From Pseudophaeomoniella oleicola (Eukaryota > Ascomycota > Eurotiomycetes > Phaeomoniellales > Phaeomoniellaceae): a DNA stretch of 64,000 nucleotides. Numbering within the stretch: the first letter of the stretch is position 1; each line of letters opens with the position of its first letter. The notes below the pieces were generated by a model, which ran no database searches, was not told the origin of the DNA, and saw only the letters and a list, made by a program, of their open reading frames with translations. Shown here piece after piece: positions 37,345 through 47,955 of this stretch. Made by a program: the position numbers and the translations under genes. Location: the NCBI GenBank assembly GCA_003868215.1, contig QWDQ01000045.1, positions 1 to 64,000 of the forward strand. Direction: 5' to 3'.

Positions 37345-38013
37345 TCAAAATAGCCAGACATACACGAACAGCATCCACACGAAGATGAAGAAGCCGACCC
37401 ACACCTTCCAGCCGACACCAGTCTTCTCAGCCATCCTCAGCATTCTGTTCATTGTCCCTCTTAACTTTACTCTTGTATTCTCAAAGCCATCATTCATTTT
37501 GTCTGCCAGCGCGGATGATTCGCGGATTTCGTCACCGATGGCGACTGTGAGTTCTTTGAGTTGTCGCACTTTTGAAGTTAGGATGCTGGTGTTATCAAGC
37601 TCGTTTTGCGATTCGAGAGATGCTAGCACAGCGTCAGAGTATTGGCCCCTGGCGCAATGTGAGGTTAGCAAAAATCATAGAATGAATAAGAGGCTGCCTG
37701 TTGCTACTGCGACTCTTGGACTGACGTACTTGGAATTCGGTGTCGCAGGCCTGTAAGAAGCTCCACCGGGAGTCAAATAATCGTTCCCATTTGCGCCTGC
37801 ATAAGGGCTATTGCTGCGATAGCCATAGCCGCCGACAGGCGAGTGACTGCTGTTCGGTCGATTCCTCGTGTCGCCGCCAGGATAACCGTCAAACAGCGAC
37901 GAGGAAGAACGCGGGTCGCGATGCTGAAGTCCCGAATATCTATCCATGTTCAGCACCAGTTCAGAGTAGGATCCAGAAACCTTGATTTGATTTTATGCGC
38001 ACCTTGAAGCCAT
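37345..38013 (-). CDS. bet1: Bet1-type Qc-SNARE (ER-Golgi transport)
   Basis: Three exons: 38013-38003 (11 nt), 37939-37730 and 37648-37345, giving 174 residues. The first coding exon holds only ATG GCT TCA AG; joining it to exon 2 gives MASRYSGLQHRDPRSS, the usual start of filamentous-fungal Bet1, so this start is preferred over the ATG inside the 63-bp intron. A Gly/Ser/Pro-rich linker leads to the SNARE helix at about 85-150 (LESQNE, KELTVAIGDEIR, NRMLRMAEKTG) and a C-terminal membrane anchor at 155-174. Bet1 pairs with Sed5, Bos1 and Sec22 to fuse ER-derived COPII vesicles with the Golgi. At the position of the ionic-layer glutamine of animal Bet1 (SQF) this protein has Gly128 (DGF). Confidence 0.93.
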
Positions 38014-38647
38014 ATTTCGATTGAGGGAGGAACGTTGAACAATGGAATTGTTGAATAAATTAAGAGAAACCAAAGGGAATTTGTTGATGTCCCTATCGAG
38101 CTCGGACCTAATCGAAAAGTTATCGGTTGGACATTGCGGGTCCATTTAGCAAGGGGCTTGACAACATCCTTTTACCTGGTCTTTCAGCATCCCAAATACT
38201 AATTATCCACACAAGTCATAGTAGCAATCTGTTGCTACGTTCAAGGCATACCTGGGGGTCATTCTGGGGTGACGATCTTTTGCCGGTAAAGCAGCACATC
38301 TGGCCACGCGTCGGTTCAGCGGGCTCACGTTGACTATATACAATCAATCACCATGGTATGGCGGAGGATGTTATAGAGAAGAGGAACGAGTATGCTGATT
38401 AGATATTCTACAGTGATTTCCATGATGTCTGCGTCCAGTAAATACATACACAAGCTGAAGCTTCATCGATTCACGCTCCTCTGCTCACACCTCGTTACAG
38501 CTTGTGATATATTAGCTGTCATTTCTCCTTCAACCGTTGCCACCGCCATCGGCAGACGAAAAACTCCGTCCTCGATCGCTTGTACCTTTTCGTAGCGACC
38601 ACATATCGCAGTAGTGTACACGGTGATCGGCCTCGACTGTTGATGGT
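38014..38647. other. Spacer between permease and bet1
   Basis: The permease 3' UTR and the bet1 promoter. Nothing else was recognised. Confidence 0.5.
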
Positions 38648-40715
38648 TTAGATGATGTTTCTGACAAACGCCATGAGGTAATCCTTAGGACCTTTCTTCC
38701 TATTCTCGTCTTGCATTGCCTGGATGCTAGCGCGCCTCTGGTCCTCCGGGACGCCTACGCCACTAATGACGCTTTGGGTGTCTCTCATACCCGTGTAAAT
38801 ATCAATATCCTTTGTTCTGATGAACAGTGGGCGGTCTCCTGGCCGGACGAACCAGCTGTAGACCTTCCAACAGATGTATAGGAAAATGAGCAGAGGGCCA
38901 GCGAGATAGAGTTGGAAAAATGTGTCGGCAATCAGGTAAGGGCCGCCGACCGGATATAGTGCGACATAGAACTGAGCCATGAGAGCGATAATGTTGATGA
39001 GCAAGCACAAGTAGGAGCCCCAGACGCCGAAAGCGGCCCTGAAGGGGAGCTCGTCCAGGGAATGACCGTTGGCAGCCCTGTGAGTGGTTAGTCACCGAGA
39101 AGCGGAGTGAAAAGGGTAGTCTGTTGCTTACCAGGCCTTGCGGAAGCGGATATGAGCTATAGCGATGCCGGCATAGACGAAGAGGATAGTAAGACCCGAC
39201 AATGACAGGAGCCAATCGAAGATCGTTCCGCCATCATCTGCCAAGTTGATAAATGCTAGGCAGCCGAAGAGAAGCTGGAGAATGACCACAGACACAGGAC
39301 GGCCTTTTTGATCGATGTAGGCCAGGAATTTAGGTGCCATGCCTGTATACGAAGTCAGCGTCGTAAAGAATTATGGAGTTGCGCACGCACCATGTACAGC
39401 GAGAGCCTGAATTGTTCGAGTCGAGCCAAAAGTGCAGGAGTTTGCAACGCTCATGACGGCCATCAAGATGACGGCATTGAAGACCGACGGGAGAGCTTTG
39501 ATGCCAGCAAGCTGGATTGCAATGACAAAAGGAGAGTGACGCGATTCGGAGCCTTCGCCACTGTACAAGGCACTGTTCTCCGGTACGATCAAACCAACGA
39601 GGAAAAGGTTAACAATATAGAAGATGGCGATACGCCATACGACCTGTTTCGAGGCCTTCGGAATCTCCTTTCTGGGGTTGGCCGTTTCCGCGGCAGCGAG
39701 TCCGGTCAGCTCAGTGCCAGTGTAGGCGAAGGCTGCAGTGACGAAGACACTGCAGAAACCGTGGAAGCCATTGAGGAATGCGGTGTACGGTGAATGCCTG
39801 TTCGAACCATCAGCCTCGCCGGTAGCCACTCCTCGCATGAGATTACCAGTATCTTGCACCAATGTAGCCTCTGTCGTCTGTTGGAACGCCACCGCAGTTG
39901 ATTATTATTCCAAGGATCATGAAGCCCATGCAGGCGATAATTTTGATTAAACTGAGAACGAATTCGACCTATTTGTTTAGCTCATTCCTCAGAAAAGTTT
40001 CGGTGAATTTACCTCGCCATACCCCTTCACACCAAAGAACTGAATGGCAACCAAAGCAACAAGCAGCGGGACAATCCAAGCAGCGTTGTTGATACCCTCC
40101 GATCCTGGCCAGTAGTGGATAATATTGCAAGCAGCCGAAATTTCAAATGGAAGGACGGTCAGCCAACTGATGGCGTATTCCCAGCCGCAAGCAAAGCCAA
40201 AGGAGGGATCGACAAAGCGACAGATGTACATAGTGAAGGCCCCATTGATCGGATACATGACAGACAGTTCTGCCAGGGCCTGCATCATGAGGTACCTAGA
40301 TTGTTATATCAGCTGAGAACACAGTCTTCCGATAACTGAGACACATACACCATGCCACCTGAGAGAATGCGTTAGCTGCTGTCACGTCGCCGGAATTGCA
40401 GAGTAAAACTGACCAATAATCATAAAACCAAGAAGCACAGAAGCAGGACCACCAGTCTGAAAAGCACCGCCAGAACTGACGAACAGACCAGCACCAATTG
40501 CACCACCACTAAGAGCACCAGTCAGTATAGGCATACACTTAGGCACGTCGGGGTCAAAATTACATGGCAATCATTTGCATGTGCCTGCCTTTTAGATCGC
40601 GGTGGAGTATGTTCTGGCCGGTTGCCACATGCTCGTGATCCTCGAGGTCGACATTTGGCGACTCATCGTCGCTACGCTTCTCACCAAGCGCACCCGTTTC
40701 GTTCTTGAAGTTCAT
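38648..40715 (-). CDS. Amino-acid permease, fungal YAT family (Gap1-like)
   Basis: Eight exons: 40715-40564, 40508-40414, 40358-40349 (10 nt), 40295-40013, 39968-39847, 39797-39391, 39342-39132 and 39077-38648, giving 569 residues; introns are 44-55 bp. After a hydrophilic N-tail come the hallmark RHMQMIAIGGAIGAGLFV of the first membrane helix, ELSVMYPINGAFTMY, CGWEYAISWL, VLPFEIS, the INCGG loop, and TELTGLAAAETANPRKEIPK, then further helices to a total near 12. This is an amino acid-proton symporter of the plasma membrane; the substrate range cannot be read from sequence. The short third exon supplies Gly-Gly-Met-Val at the end of helix 2. A GATAAG element lies about 200 bp upstream of the start, consistent with nitrogen control. 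Confidence 0.94.
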
Positions 40716-40916
40716 CTTGGCGACACTTTGCGACAGACGAGAGAGAGAAAGGAGGGAGCAAGAAAGGTGTACTACGATCAGCTGAAGACGCAGACGGCGG
40801 GCTCCCCCCCAGTTTTAAAGCACCAAGCTCCCCATGCATGGCTAGCCCCCAATTGCCAAATGCAACCCTACAATTACATTACGGGGCCTAAATGATGTTA
40901 GCACCTTGATAATTAC

Positions 40917-40922
40917 GATAAG
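40917..40922 (+). promoter_or_regulatory. Possible GATA-factor site (AreA/Gln3-type) upstream of the permease
   Basis: GATAAG matches the HGATAR consensus of fungal nitrogen-regulatory GATA factors and lies 202 bp upstream of the permease start codon; a second GATA core (GATAAT) lies 9 bp nearer the gene, at 40908-40913. A six-base match is weak evidence by itself; it is listed because permeases of this family are classic targets. Confidence 0.3.
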
Positions 40923-43567
40923 GATTTACAATACCATAACCAAATCCATCTGCTCTTTGTTGCGCGTGCTAGTCGATTCGTCGCTCAAAGCTCCTTCTGT
41001 TTGGGGAATAGCTGTCATTTTCGTACATTTCATTACTGTGGCCACCCAACTTGGCTACTTTACCTTAACCTACCTAGTACCTTTACAATCATTATCTCCT
41101 ACGGTACTTTACCCAATCCATGGTTCGCCACACTCGTCCTTGTTCCTTATCTATATTATTCGTAATTAATTGAACTCGACGTCTAAGAATAAGCATATAT
41201 AATAGATCGTGATGCCCGTCTTAAACCTTACATAGTACACAGCGCCAGGTACAATTAATTACCTAGGTAGGGTACAGTACATCAGCTCCTGAATCCTGTC
41301 CAAGGCAGACAAAAAATTGAACACTCAGCTTTGCACCCGCTATCAGCCTTGGCCGATTGATTCTTCCGTGCATTTGTCTCGGCCACTTTTCAGCTGTGTG
41401 ATATCGCTTAAACCCTCCCTCATCATCGGCCTTCCAAGTTGATGTGACATGACAGCCGGTAATAGCCGTCAGAAACTCGGACACACCGAAAAGGAAACAG
41501 GTGTACTACGTAGTACGTGGCCCACTTGTCAGCTGGGCGCCGAGGCGCACCTAGAATGGATTCCATGGATTCTACGTGTTGTTCCAGAATCCTCAGGTGC
41601 CCAGGCTAACACCGTAGTAGGGTGACTCGGTGGGTCATGAATCGACTGTGGAACTTGCTGTACTACGCAGTAATTACTACGGTAATTAATAGTCTCTCGG
41701 CTCGTCGGTCGGTCATGTCAAGAGTTGGCGAGGTTCGCGCTAAATCCCTAAAAGACTTTAGCGTCATAATGTATATCAGTCTCTTTATCACCCGTTTGTC
41801 AAGTAGTAGTTCCCAATTGACCATTCATCATTATACTACGTAGTAGTAGTATTTATCTAGATATATTAAATCTATATTATGTGTACTACATATGTAGTGA
41901 ATGGCTGCTGATTTTGAGATACGGTTCAAGATCTTGATATCAGATAGACACTCCTTCTTTACAAGGTAAACTATTGACTTTGAACTCCGAATCATTGAAA
42001 ATCAGCCGTTTCGGCTGTATATTGAAAATGCTTCAAGCAGGAACAGGCAATCTGCAATCCTCTCTGGACCCCTTGAATCCTGTAACCGTTTTAACAGAGA
42101 ACTCTCTAGGAGACTACACAATAATGGATGGAATGCGGAGAAAAACCTGGTGCAAACATGATAAGGATGTTTGTAAAAAGGCAGTGCCGGATGGTTGCTA
42201 GAGTAGATAGATACCTCCCTCTATAGCTTGAAGTAATATAGTCTACGTGACGTTGTACTAGCAGCCTCTCTGATGATGTTGTAGACCTTACATACAACTC
42301 CCTCCGTCAAATGATACAGATTCTTCGTACCTTATACTAGGTGCGTAGTAGGTATATATACAACAATATTCCAATTATAATCAAAAAAAGCAGCTATCCG
42401 GCATTAGATGGGATGCTTTTTTGACTTTTCTGAAGTAATAAGTAATAGTATATATATGCTTGGGGAGGTCGTGGGTTCGAGTGGCGAGTGTGTCTATCCT
42501 TTTTGTTTATTTTTTTTCTTTCTTTTTTACGTGTTTAGATATCTATCATTCTCTATGGTCACGAAAGGGTTCGTAGTACTTTCATGCCAGTTTGTCAATG
42601 GTTCAGGTGCTTTGGCGTACTACAACTACTGGGCATGCGAGATATATCAGTACGGGTGCTCGCCGGGGACCAGTCAACCCTGATGCTTTCTGCTCTGATG
42701 CTGGCCGAGTGGGCGGTCGACCGTTGACAGCCCTTCTATTCATCCAGATATACCTTGGGGCTGGTCCAGAGTGATAAGTGCTACCGTCTTAAATCTCTGG
42801 CATTTTTCAAAGCCGGCGGAATGTCATATCTTGAGAGGGTCAACGCTGAAGGGAGATATTATATATTATCTCGAAGAGCAGGCTTCGTCTACAAGTCACC
42901 CACGATATTCTGTTATGAATATGAACTTGAAGTTTTTCCAGGTAGCCGTCTAGTATACTGTTCAACCGCATCATAGCTGATTACCTATTGAGCAGTGTCA
43001 GACGTTTTACAAATGTAATATATTGCAGAATGGCTCAATATGCCCCGCCAAGGTCTATTCCATTTCGAGCATTTTACCCCTTTTCCCTCAACGTCAACCT
43101 TGCCAACTTGGCTATTGCTGATACTTACGACTGTGCTGCTACTCAGATATCATGAAAGGAGAGCAATGTCCAGGTTGAGGTACTAGCCTTGCATTACCTC
43201 TCTTGAATCAAAGATGCTGAAATGTGCACCCTCATGGATAATGTTAAGGTCTGATATCATTGTCGCGATGTAGATACCTATACTCATAAACCATGGTGAA
43301 GCGCTCATCTGTACACATCAACTATATCCAGTCTTGTGTCATCACTGGCTCTGGAAGCAGCTTAGCGTATATTTGAATCGCGACAAATATCAGAAGTGGC
43401 ATATATAAAGGGCGTATGTATCTCTTCACGCCCATGGACATTCTTATCATGTCGTATCTTCATACCTCTTTATCATCCTACGTACCTCTCCCTGTCCAAC
43501 TGTCTTGGACTGAGTTCATAGCTTCAGTCATAGATAGGCGAACTTCTTTTCTAGATCATACAATACA
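40923..43567. other. AT-rich spacer with palindromes and a SINE-like remnant
   Basis: About 2.6 kb without a recognisable gene. It carries perfect TACTACGTAGTA sites at 41504-41515 and 41834-41845, an imperfect one near 41657-41668, AT-rich tracts around 41850-41890 and 42340-42390, and the dispersed-element remnant at 42385-42525. Confidence 0.55.
42385..42525 (+). repeat. SINE-like dispersed element remnant, copy 1
   Basis: Two blocks match, in order, the sequence read from the minus strand at 47.95-47.33 kb: TATCCGGCATTAGA near 42396-42410, and GGGGAGGTCGTGGGTTCGAG near 42462-42481, followed by a T-rich tail with TTTATTTTT. The second block looks like the T-arm end of a tRNA, including a GTTCGAGT B-box core, so a tRNA-derived short element is plausible. 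No complete tRNA fold is present. The middle of this copy has diverged. Confidence 0.5.
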
Positions 43568-44838
43568 ATGGCGAACGAAAAACCTTTGAAAGATGCCGAG
43601 CCCACAGAGAAGCAAGGCAGTGATGGTAATGACAGCGACAAGGGTCCTGATGTTCAAGGTAAGCACGATTGTGACCCTGAGGCGTCGTAACATACCTGCC
43701 CTGTACTTGTTCGCAGTTAACATCTTTAGTTGCGGCAAAACCAGCAGCAAAGCCTACCAAACCCCGTCGCGCTGTCGCTGCAGGCAGAGGAAAGAAGAGA
43801 GCCTTGAGTGCTATTGACGACTCTGAAACACAAGGTAGGTCATATCCTTTACGCAATCATCATAGCATGGATGGTCATCTAAACGATGGCAGATGATTCA
43901 GGAAAAAAAGACAACGGTTCAGGCTCCGCTGCCGTCGACAGCAATAGACCTCAGTTTACTCGTAGTTCGCATCAAGGTATGAATACCGACTTACGTCTGT
44001 CGAATGTGTTTCTGACGCTTGTCACCGATTTTTAGTTTACCCGAATTTCCCGGCCAACCCCCAATCCTCAGCATTCTTTAGGCACGATGTCCTCCTGAGC
44101 TCTCTACGTAATGGTCCGTATATGATTGATCCCTCATATTGCGTTAGCTCCATTTGACTCCTCTTAGACTCAAACCCACGGACATTGCCACATCCTTTCG
44201 AAGGCATTTACAGTCTGCCTGACATCTGTATGTCAGAATGTCTCTGCTGCCCTTGATTGATCTAACCGACTGTAGTTGCCGCTACAGACGCTCGTCGCAA
44301 AGCCTTTATAGCCAATATAGACCCTCGAGTCGACACCCCAAAGAAACGGTTGGAGATCGAGTTTTCAATCCTTCGGGTGCTACAATATGATACCTTCAAC
44401 ATGAACCTGAGAATCCTTTCCGATATGGAAAGCAGGTGTCGCACTGAAATGGAACTTGCCAGCAACACTGGTGGTGCCAAATCTTTCAGCGGCCATAAGA
44501 ACGGGACAACAGTTCTCATATGCATCCAACTCTACCTCAACAATCACCACAAGCATCAATCTATGGCCAAGTCCGAAACGGTAACAACCCTTCAAAATCT
44601 CCACGCGACCGCGGAATCCTTCTTCGAAGACACGATCGAGAACAGCAACGGTGCCGACTGGACCCTCAAGAAGAACCTGCAGCACATCGAACTCCAGATC
44701 GAAACGACGTACAAGAGAATCGACCATGACGACAGCAACGAATACAAAAAGTGGCATGACGAGTGTGTTTGGGGCTCTGAGCTTTCGACGAGAAACAACT
44801 TCAACGTCAAGCTCTTTCTCTACGGATTGGAGAAGTAA
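43568..44838 (+). CDS. Predicted nuclear protein of unknown function
   Basis: I do not recognise the family. Six exons join into 326 residues: 43568-43658, 43730-43834, 43893-43976, 44036-44113, 44168-44227 and 44276-44838. All five introns interrupt a codon after its first base, four of them after a G, and every join keeps the frame open, which supports the model. The N-terminus is charged and low-complexity with a basic patch (KPTKPRR, GRGKKRA) that could be a nuclear localisation signal. Residues from about 180 form an alpha-helical region with aromatic and charged residues (RLEIEFSILRVLQYDTFNMN) and no catalytic motif that I can see. Intron 1 has a competing acceptor (CGCAG) 14 bases before the one used; using that one would shift the frame to an early stop. 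It lies next to a second orphan gene. Confidence 0.7.
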
Positions 44839-45698
44839 GGACGTAGAATGGGTTTCGCATTGCGACAACGTGCAAGAATGAGTTCCAATGGGGTTGAAAG
44901 TTTGTCAATTGCTGAAGCTTCAGACTTGTCGCTGATGATTAAGGTATGACAAACGGAGAGAAATACAAATTGTCTAGAGAGCTTTTCCTTTTTTTCCCCC
45001 TTCCTTTTTTCTTTCTTTCTTCGGCGTTCAGGACTGGTTTATCAAAATTCTGTTTGACGTCAACTGAACAGAAGTCAGGTTCATGCATGTTGCTCATTCG
45101 ACCGGCAGTCAGTCACTTTGACGATGTTTTCATCATGTCTTCGTTTCGGTCCGCAGACTCGTGTTCTTCTGTTATGGGTACCCAACTGGCTACGAAGGTC
45201 CTCCAGACCTTTTTCAGTTTCCTTTTAAGACTGAAGAATCCTCGAGATAGAGCAGATAGCTTAGGCGCCAATCCGAATGGTTACATATGTATTCCCAACA
45301 TGTCTAGAGTATCGTACATGCCTCATTCGGTCCTAATTGATATGCAGTACAGTACCTACTCTTGATCCTTGGGGAGTGAGGGCAGGCAATGTCTTGTTGA
45401 CATAGATTGACGACTCCCCAAGAAGCATAACTTGTGTCAGGCTTGTATATATCTACATACCGAATGTGGTGTGGTGAAGCCTTCCATAACCCCACAAGCG
45501 CACACCACGCGTACATACACACTCTCAATATCTCATTCTCCTTCGCCCTCCAAACACTGCAGCGCCTACCAAGACTTCGTTGTACCACACCTGTTCTCTT
45601 ACAATTCTCGTTACTCCTCGACAGTGCTTTCACGTGTGGTCATTAGTACTCTCAGAGCCCCCTAGTCCTCCTTGATCAAGTAGTCAAGCACCGGAACG
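44839..45698. other. Spacer between two orphan genes
   Basis: About 0.86 kb; the upper part, rich in CT and CA, resembles a promoter and leader for the next gene. Nothing else was recognised. Confidence 0.5.
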
Positions 45699-47087
45699 AT
45701 GGTTGACTTCGACGAAATCAAGCGTCGCAAACGCACCCCAGCCAAACGGCTATCAGGCTTCGTCCAAGGTAGCCAGTCTGACGATGAGGGTCAGAAAACA
45801 GAAGCCTCGTTCATTGCTGAGGTCCGCGACAGTGGATCTGAGGACTCTCAAGCTTTTATCCAGGCCATCAGGTCAACCAAAGCGAGCAGAGAACCCACCG
45901 CTAGCTCATCGAGGTCCACGAGATCATCTACAGAGCAACCAGAACAACCGGCTCCATCCCTCTCCGGTGGGTTTGATGCTATCACAAAGTCATCCATGGC
46001 GAGCGCAAGTCAACTATCCGAGGGGAACGAGATCGACCGCCTCTTTGCCGCAGCCCGTGGCTATGATCAGAGCAATGCAGCTCATGATGCCCTCGTTGAC
46101 AATAATAAAAAGTTATCGGAAGAGCACAGTGGCCCCGGAGGAGACGATACGCTACAGATCACAGGAGTCAAGAGGACCACCAAGGAAAGACCCCTTCCGT
46201 CATTGAACGCTTTCTTCCAGGGCACGCCAAATGAGACGCAACACGTCGTAAACACCGCAAACGACAAGCGAGTCAAGCGAGTCACCTTTGATCAGACCAC
46301 TGTCTTTCCTCGCTCAAATGACATCGACACTCCAGCCCTTGCTACTCGAAATATGCGACAGCTAGCCCACAAGACTAAGAAACGAGCCGCACACATGACG
46401 CTTGGCGAGAAGTTGTACCTCAAGAAGAGAAAATATTCGGCTGCTGGTGATACTGAGACATCGGTAGACGAAGCTGCAGAGGCAGACAAGGGTTCTAGCG
46501 ATTTGATGGATGTCGATGATGAGCCTGAGACGGAGATTTCGAGATGTATAAGACAAGCTACACAGCTCCTTGAGCAGCGGATGCAAACCTTGGAGATGCG
46601 TTGCAAATTACTCGAAACAAAAGTGGCCGACCTTGAAGGTCAGATCGCCGGGTTCCTCAGCCAGAGCAACACACTTGGAGCTCCCCCGATCGAAAACCCC
46701 TCACTGAAAGCCTTGGACACCAACCGTCGAATCAATAGTCTTCAATTCGTACTGAAAGTCTTCGTCGATACCGAACCTTTGCCAATGACCTTTCTGCTTC
46801 CCGGACAATCGGTCACTAAGCTAAACAAGTTGAAGAAAAATGTCATAACTCTGCTGAATGATACCATCAGCATCGACGAACAAAGCATCACAGCCATAGA
46901 CCTGGAGAGAGTCACCGATGGAGAGCATGATAATACCAACGAAGAAACTGAAGACAAACCTACGAGCTTCGTGCCCGTACTGGAGCCAAGGGCCTACAGA
47001 GAATGGTGGAAGAGCATTTTAGACGACCCAGAGGGTAAGGAGCAATGGAACATCCAGTTGTACATCGAGACCGACGCTGGAAAATAG
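45699..47087 (+). CDS. Predicted coiled-coil protein of unknown function
   Basis: A single frame of 462 residues; family not recognised. The N-terminus is basic (IKRRKRTPAKRL), followed by a Ser/Thr/Glu-rich disordered region. Another basic cluster, KTKKRAAHMTLGEKLYLKKR, near 229-248 could be a nuclear signal. A short coiled coil lies near 278-322 (LLEQRMQTLEMRCKLLETKV). The last 120 residues look folded: a beta-like strand (LQFVLKVFVD), a helix rich in Lys/Leu, an acidic loop, then REWWKSIL and a closing strand (WNIQLYIE). The alternation hints at a ubiquitin- or PB1-like fold, but this is inference only. Clean length and composition argue for a real gene. Confidence 0.72.
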   Translation: MVDFDEIKRRKRTPAKRLSGFVQGSQSDDEGQKTEASFIAEVRDSGSEDSQAFIQAIRSTKASREPTASSSRSTRSSTEQPEQPAPSLSGGFDAITKSSMASASQLSEGNEIDRLFAAARGYDQSNAAHDALVDNNKKLSEEHSGPGGDDTLQITGVKRTTKERPLPSLNAFFQGTPNETQHVVNTANDKRVKRVTFDQTTVFPRSNDIDTPALATRNMRQLAHKTKKRAAHMTLGEKLYLKKRKYSAAGDTETSVDEAAEADKGSSDLMDVDDEPETEISRCIRQATQLLEQRMQTLEMRCKLLETKVADLEGQIAGFLSQSNTLGAPPIENPSLKALDTNRRINSLQFVLKVFVDTEPLPMTFLLPGQSVTKLNKLKKNVITLLNDTISIDEQSITAIDLERVTDGEHDNTNEETEDKPTSFVPVLEPRAYREWWKSILDDPEGKEQWNIQLYIETDAGK

Positions 47088-47329
47088 GAATGAGGAAGAT
47101 AACGACAACACGTATCACATAGAGCTGTGAACCTGTGTATTTTCAATCACTAACGTTCGGCCAGAGCGTGCTAAGATGAAGTCACCTGTTGATCTATAGT
47201 TAGAAGAGTCCAAAAATCGAGTATTGTGAAGAACATGAACAACCCATCAGAACAACAATGAATTAATTGTAAAGAGAGAAATATGAAGTGTCTGATCAGT
47301 TGTGACTTTGCAAGCTTCAAAATCTCTGC

Positions 47330-47416
47330 TGGGAGAAGACGCAAAAATAAATAAAAACTCGACGCATACCCGACTCGAATGCATGACCTCCCCACACCAA
47401 TACGTTGCATAGGCAA
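47330..47416 (-). repeat. SINE-like dispersed element remnant, copy 2
   Basis: Read on the minus strand, this holds GTGGGGAGGTCATGCATTCG, then AGTC, a short spacer and a TTTTTATTTATTTTT tail, matching copy 1 near 42460-42520 at most positions. It directly follows copy A of the tandem array on the minus strand, in the same order as the two blocks of copy 1, so array and tail appear to belong to one element. The B-box core is ATTCGAGTC. Confidence 0.5.
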
Positions 47417-47955
47417 GCAAAAAAGGAAGCAGCTAGCGAAGACCGGACAATTCGAACACTGCGAGTCGTCTAATGCCGGATAACCACTTTGTTGATATCA
47501 AATGGAACTTTGTAAAATATATCCTGCAAAAACACAATTTTGATATCGACTGAAGCAAAAAAGAGTTATGCTTGTCACCAACCCAACTCTTTACCTGCCA
47601 ATGAGTTGCTTGAGGGAAGAGCAAAAAGGAAAGCAGCTAGCGAAGACCGGACAATTCGAACTTTGCGAGTCGTCTAATGCCGGATAACCACTTTGTTGAT
47701 ATGAAATGCAACTTTGTAAAATATATCCTGCAAAAAAGCAGTTTTGATTTCAATTCAAATAAAAAAGAAGCATACTTGTCACCAACCCAACTCTTTACCT
47801 GCCAATGATTGGCTTGAGGGAAGAGCAAAAAAGGAAGCAGCTAACGAAGACCGGACAATTCGAACTTTGCGAGTCGTCTAATGCCGGATAACCACTTTGT
47901 TGATATGAATTGCAACTTCGTAGAATATATATTGCAATAATGCGATTTCGATCTG
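47417..47955 (-). repeat. Tandem repeat, 204-bp period, about 2.6 copies
   Basis: Three copies start near 47417, 47621 and 47825; the shared block AGCTA(G/A)CGAAGACCGGACAA begins at 47431, 47635 and 47839, exactly 204 bases apart. Copies are roughly 90 percent alike by eye; the last is truncated near 47955. Each unit contains GCCGGATAACCACTTTGTTG. Short open frames of 63 codons seen in two units on the minus strand are by-products of the repeat. There are no short spacers of the CRISPR kind. Confidence 0.9.

Noticed and set aside
42455-42500. tRNA gene
   Set aside because: A T-arm-like GTGGGTTCGAGT is present, but no acceptor stem, D-arm or anticodon arm can be folded around it.
47433-47828. 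Two similar 63-codon frames on the minus strand
   Set aside because: They are the same phase of two tandem repeat units; similarity comes from the repeat, not from gene duplication.
47417-47955. CRISPR-like array
   Set aside because: The period is 204 bp and the whole unit repeats; there are no short repeats with unique spacers, and the genome is eukaryotic.
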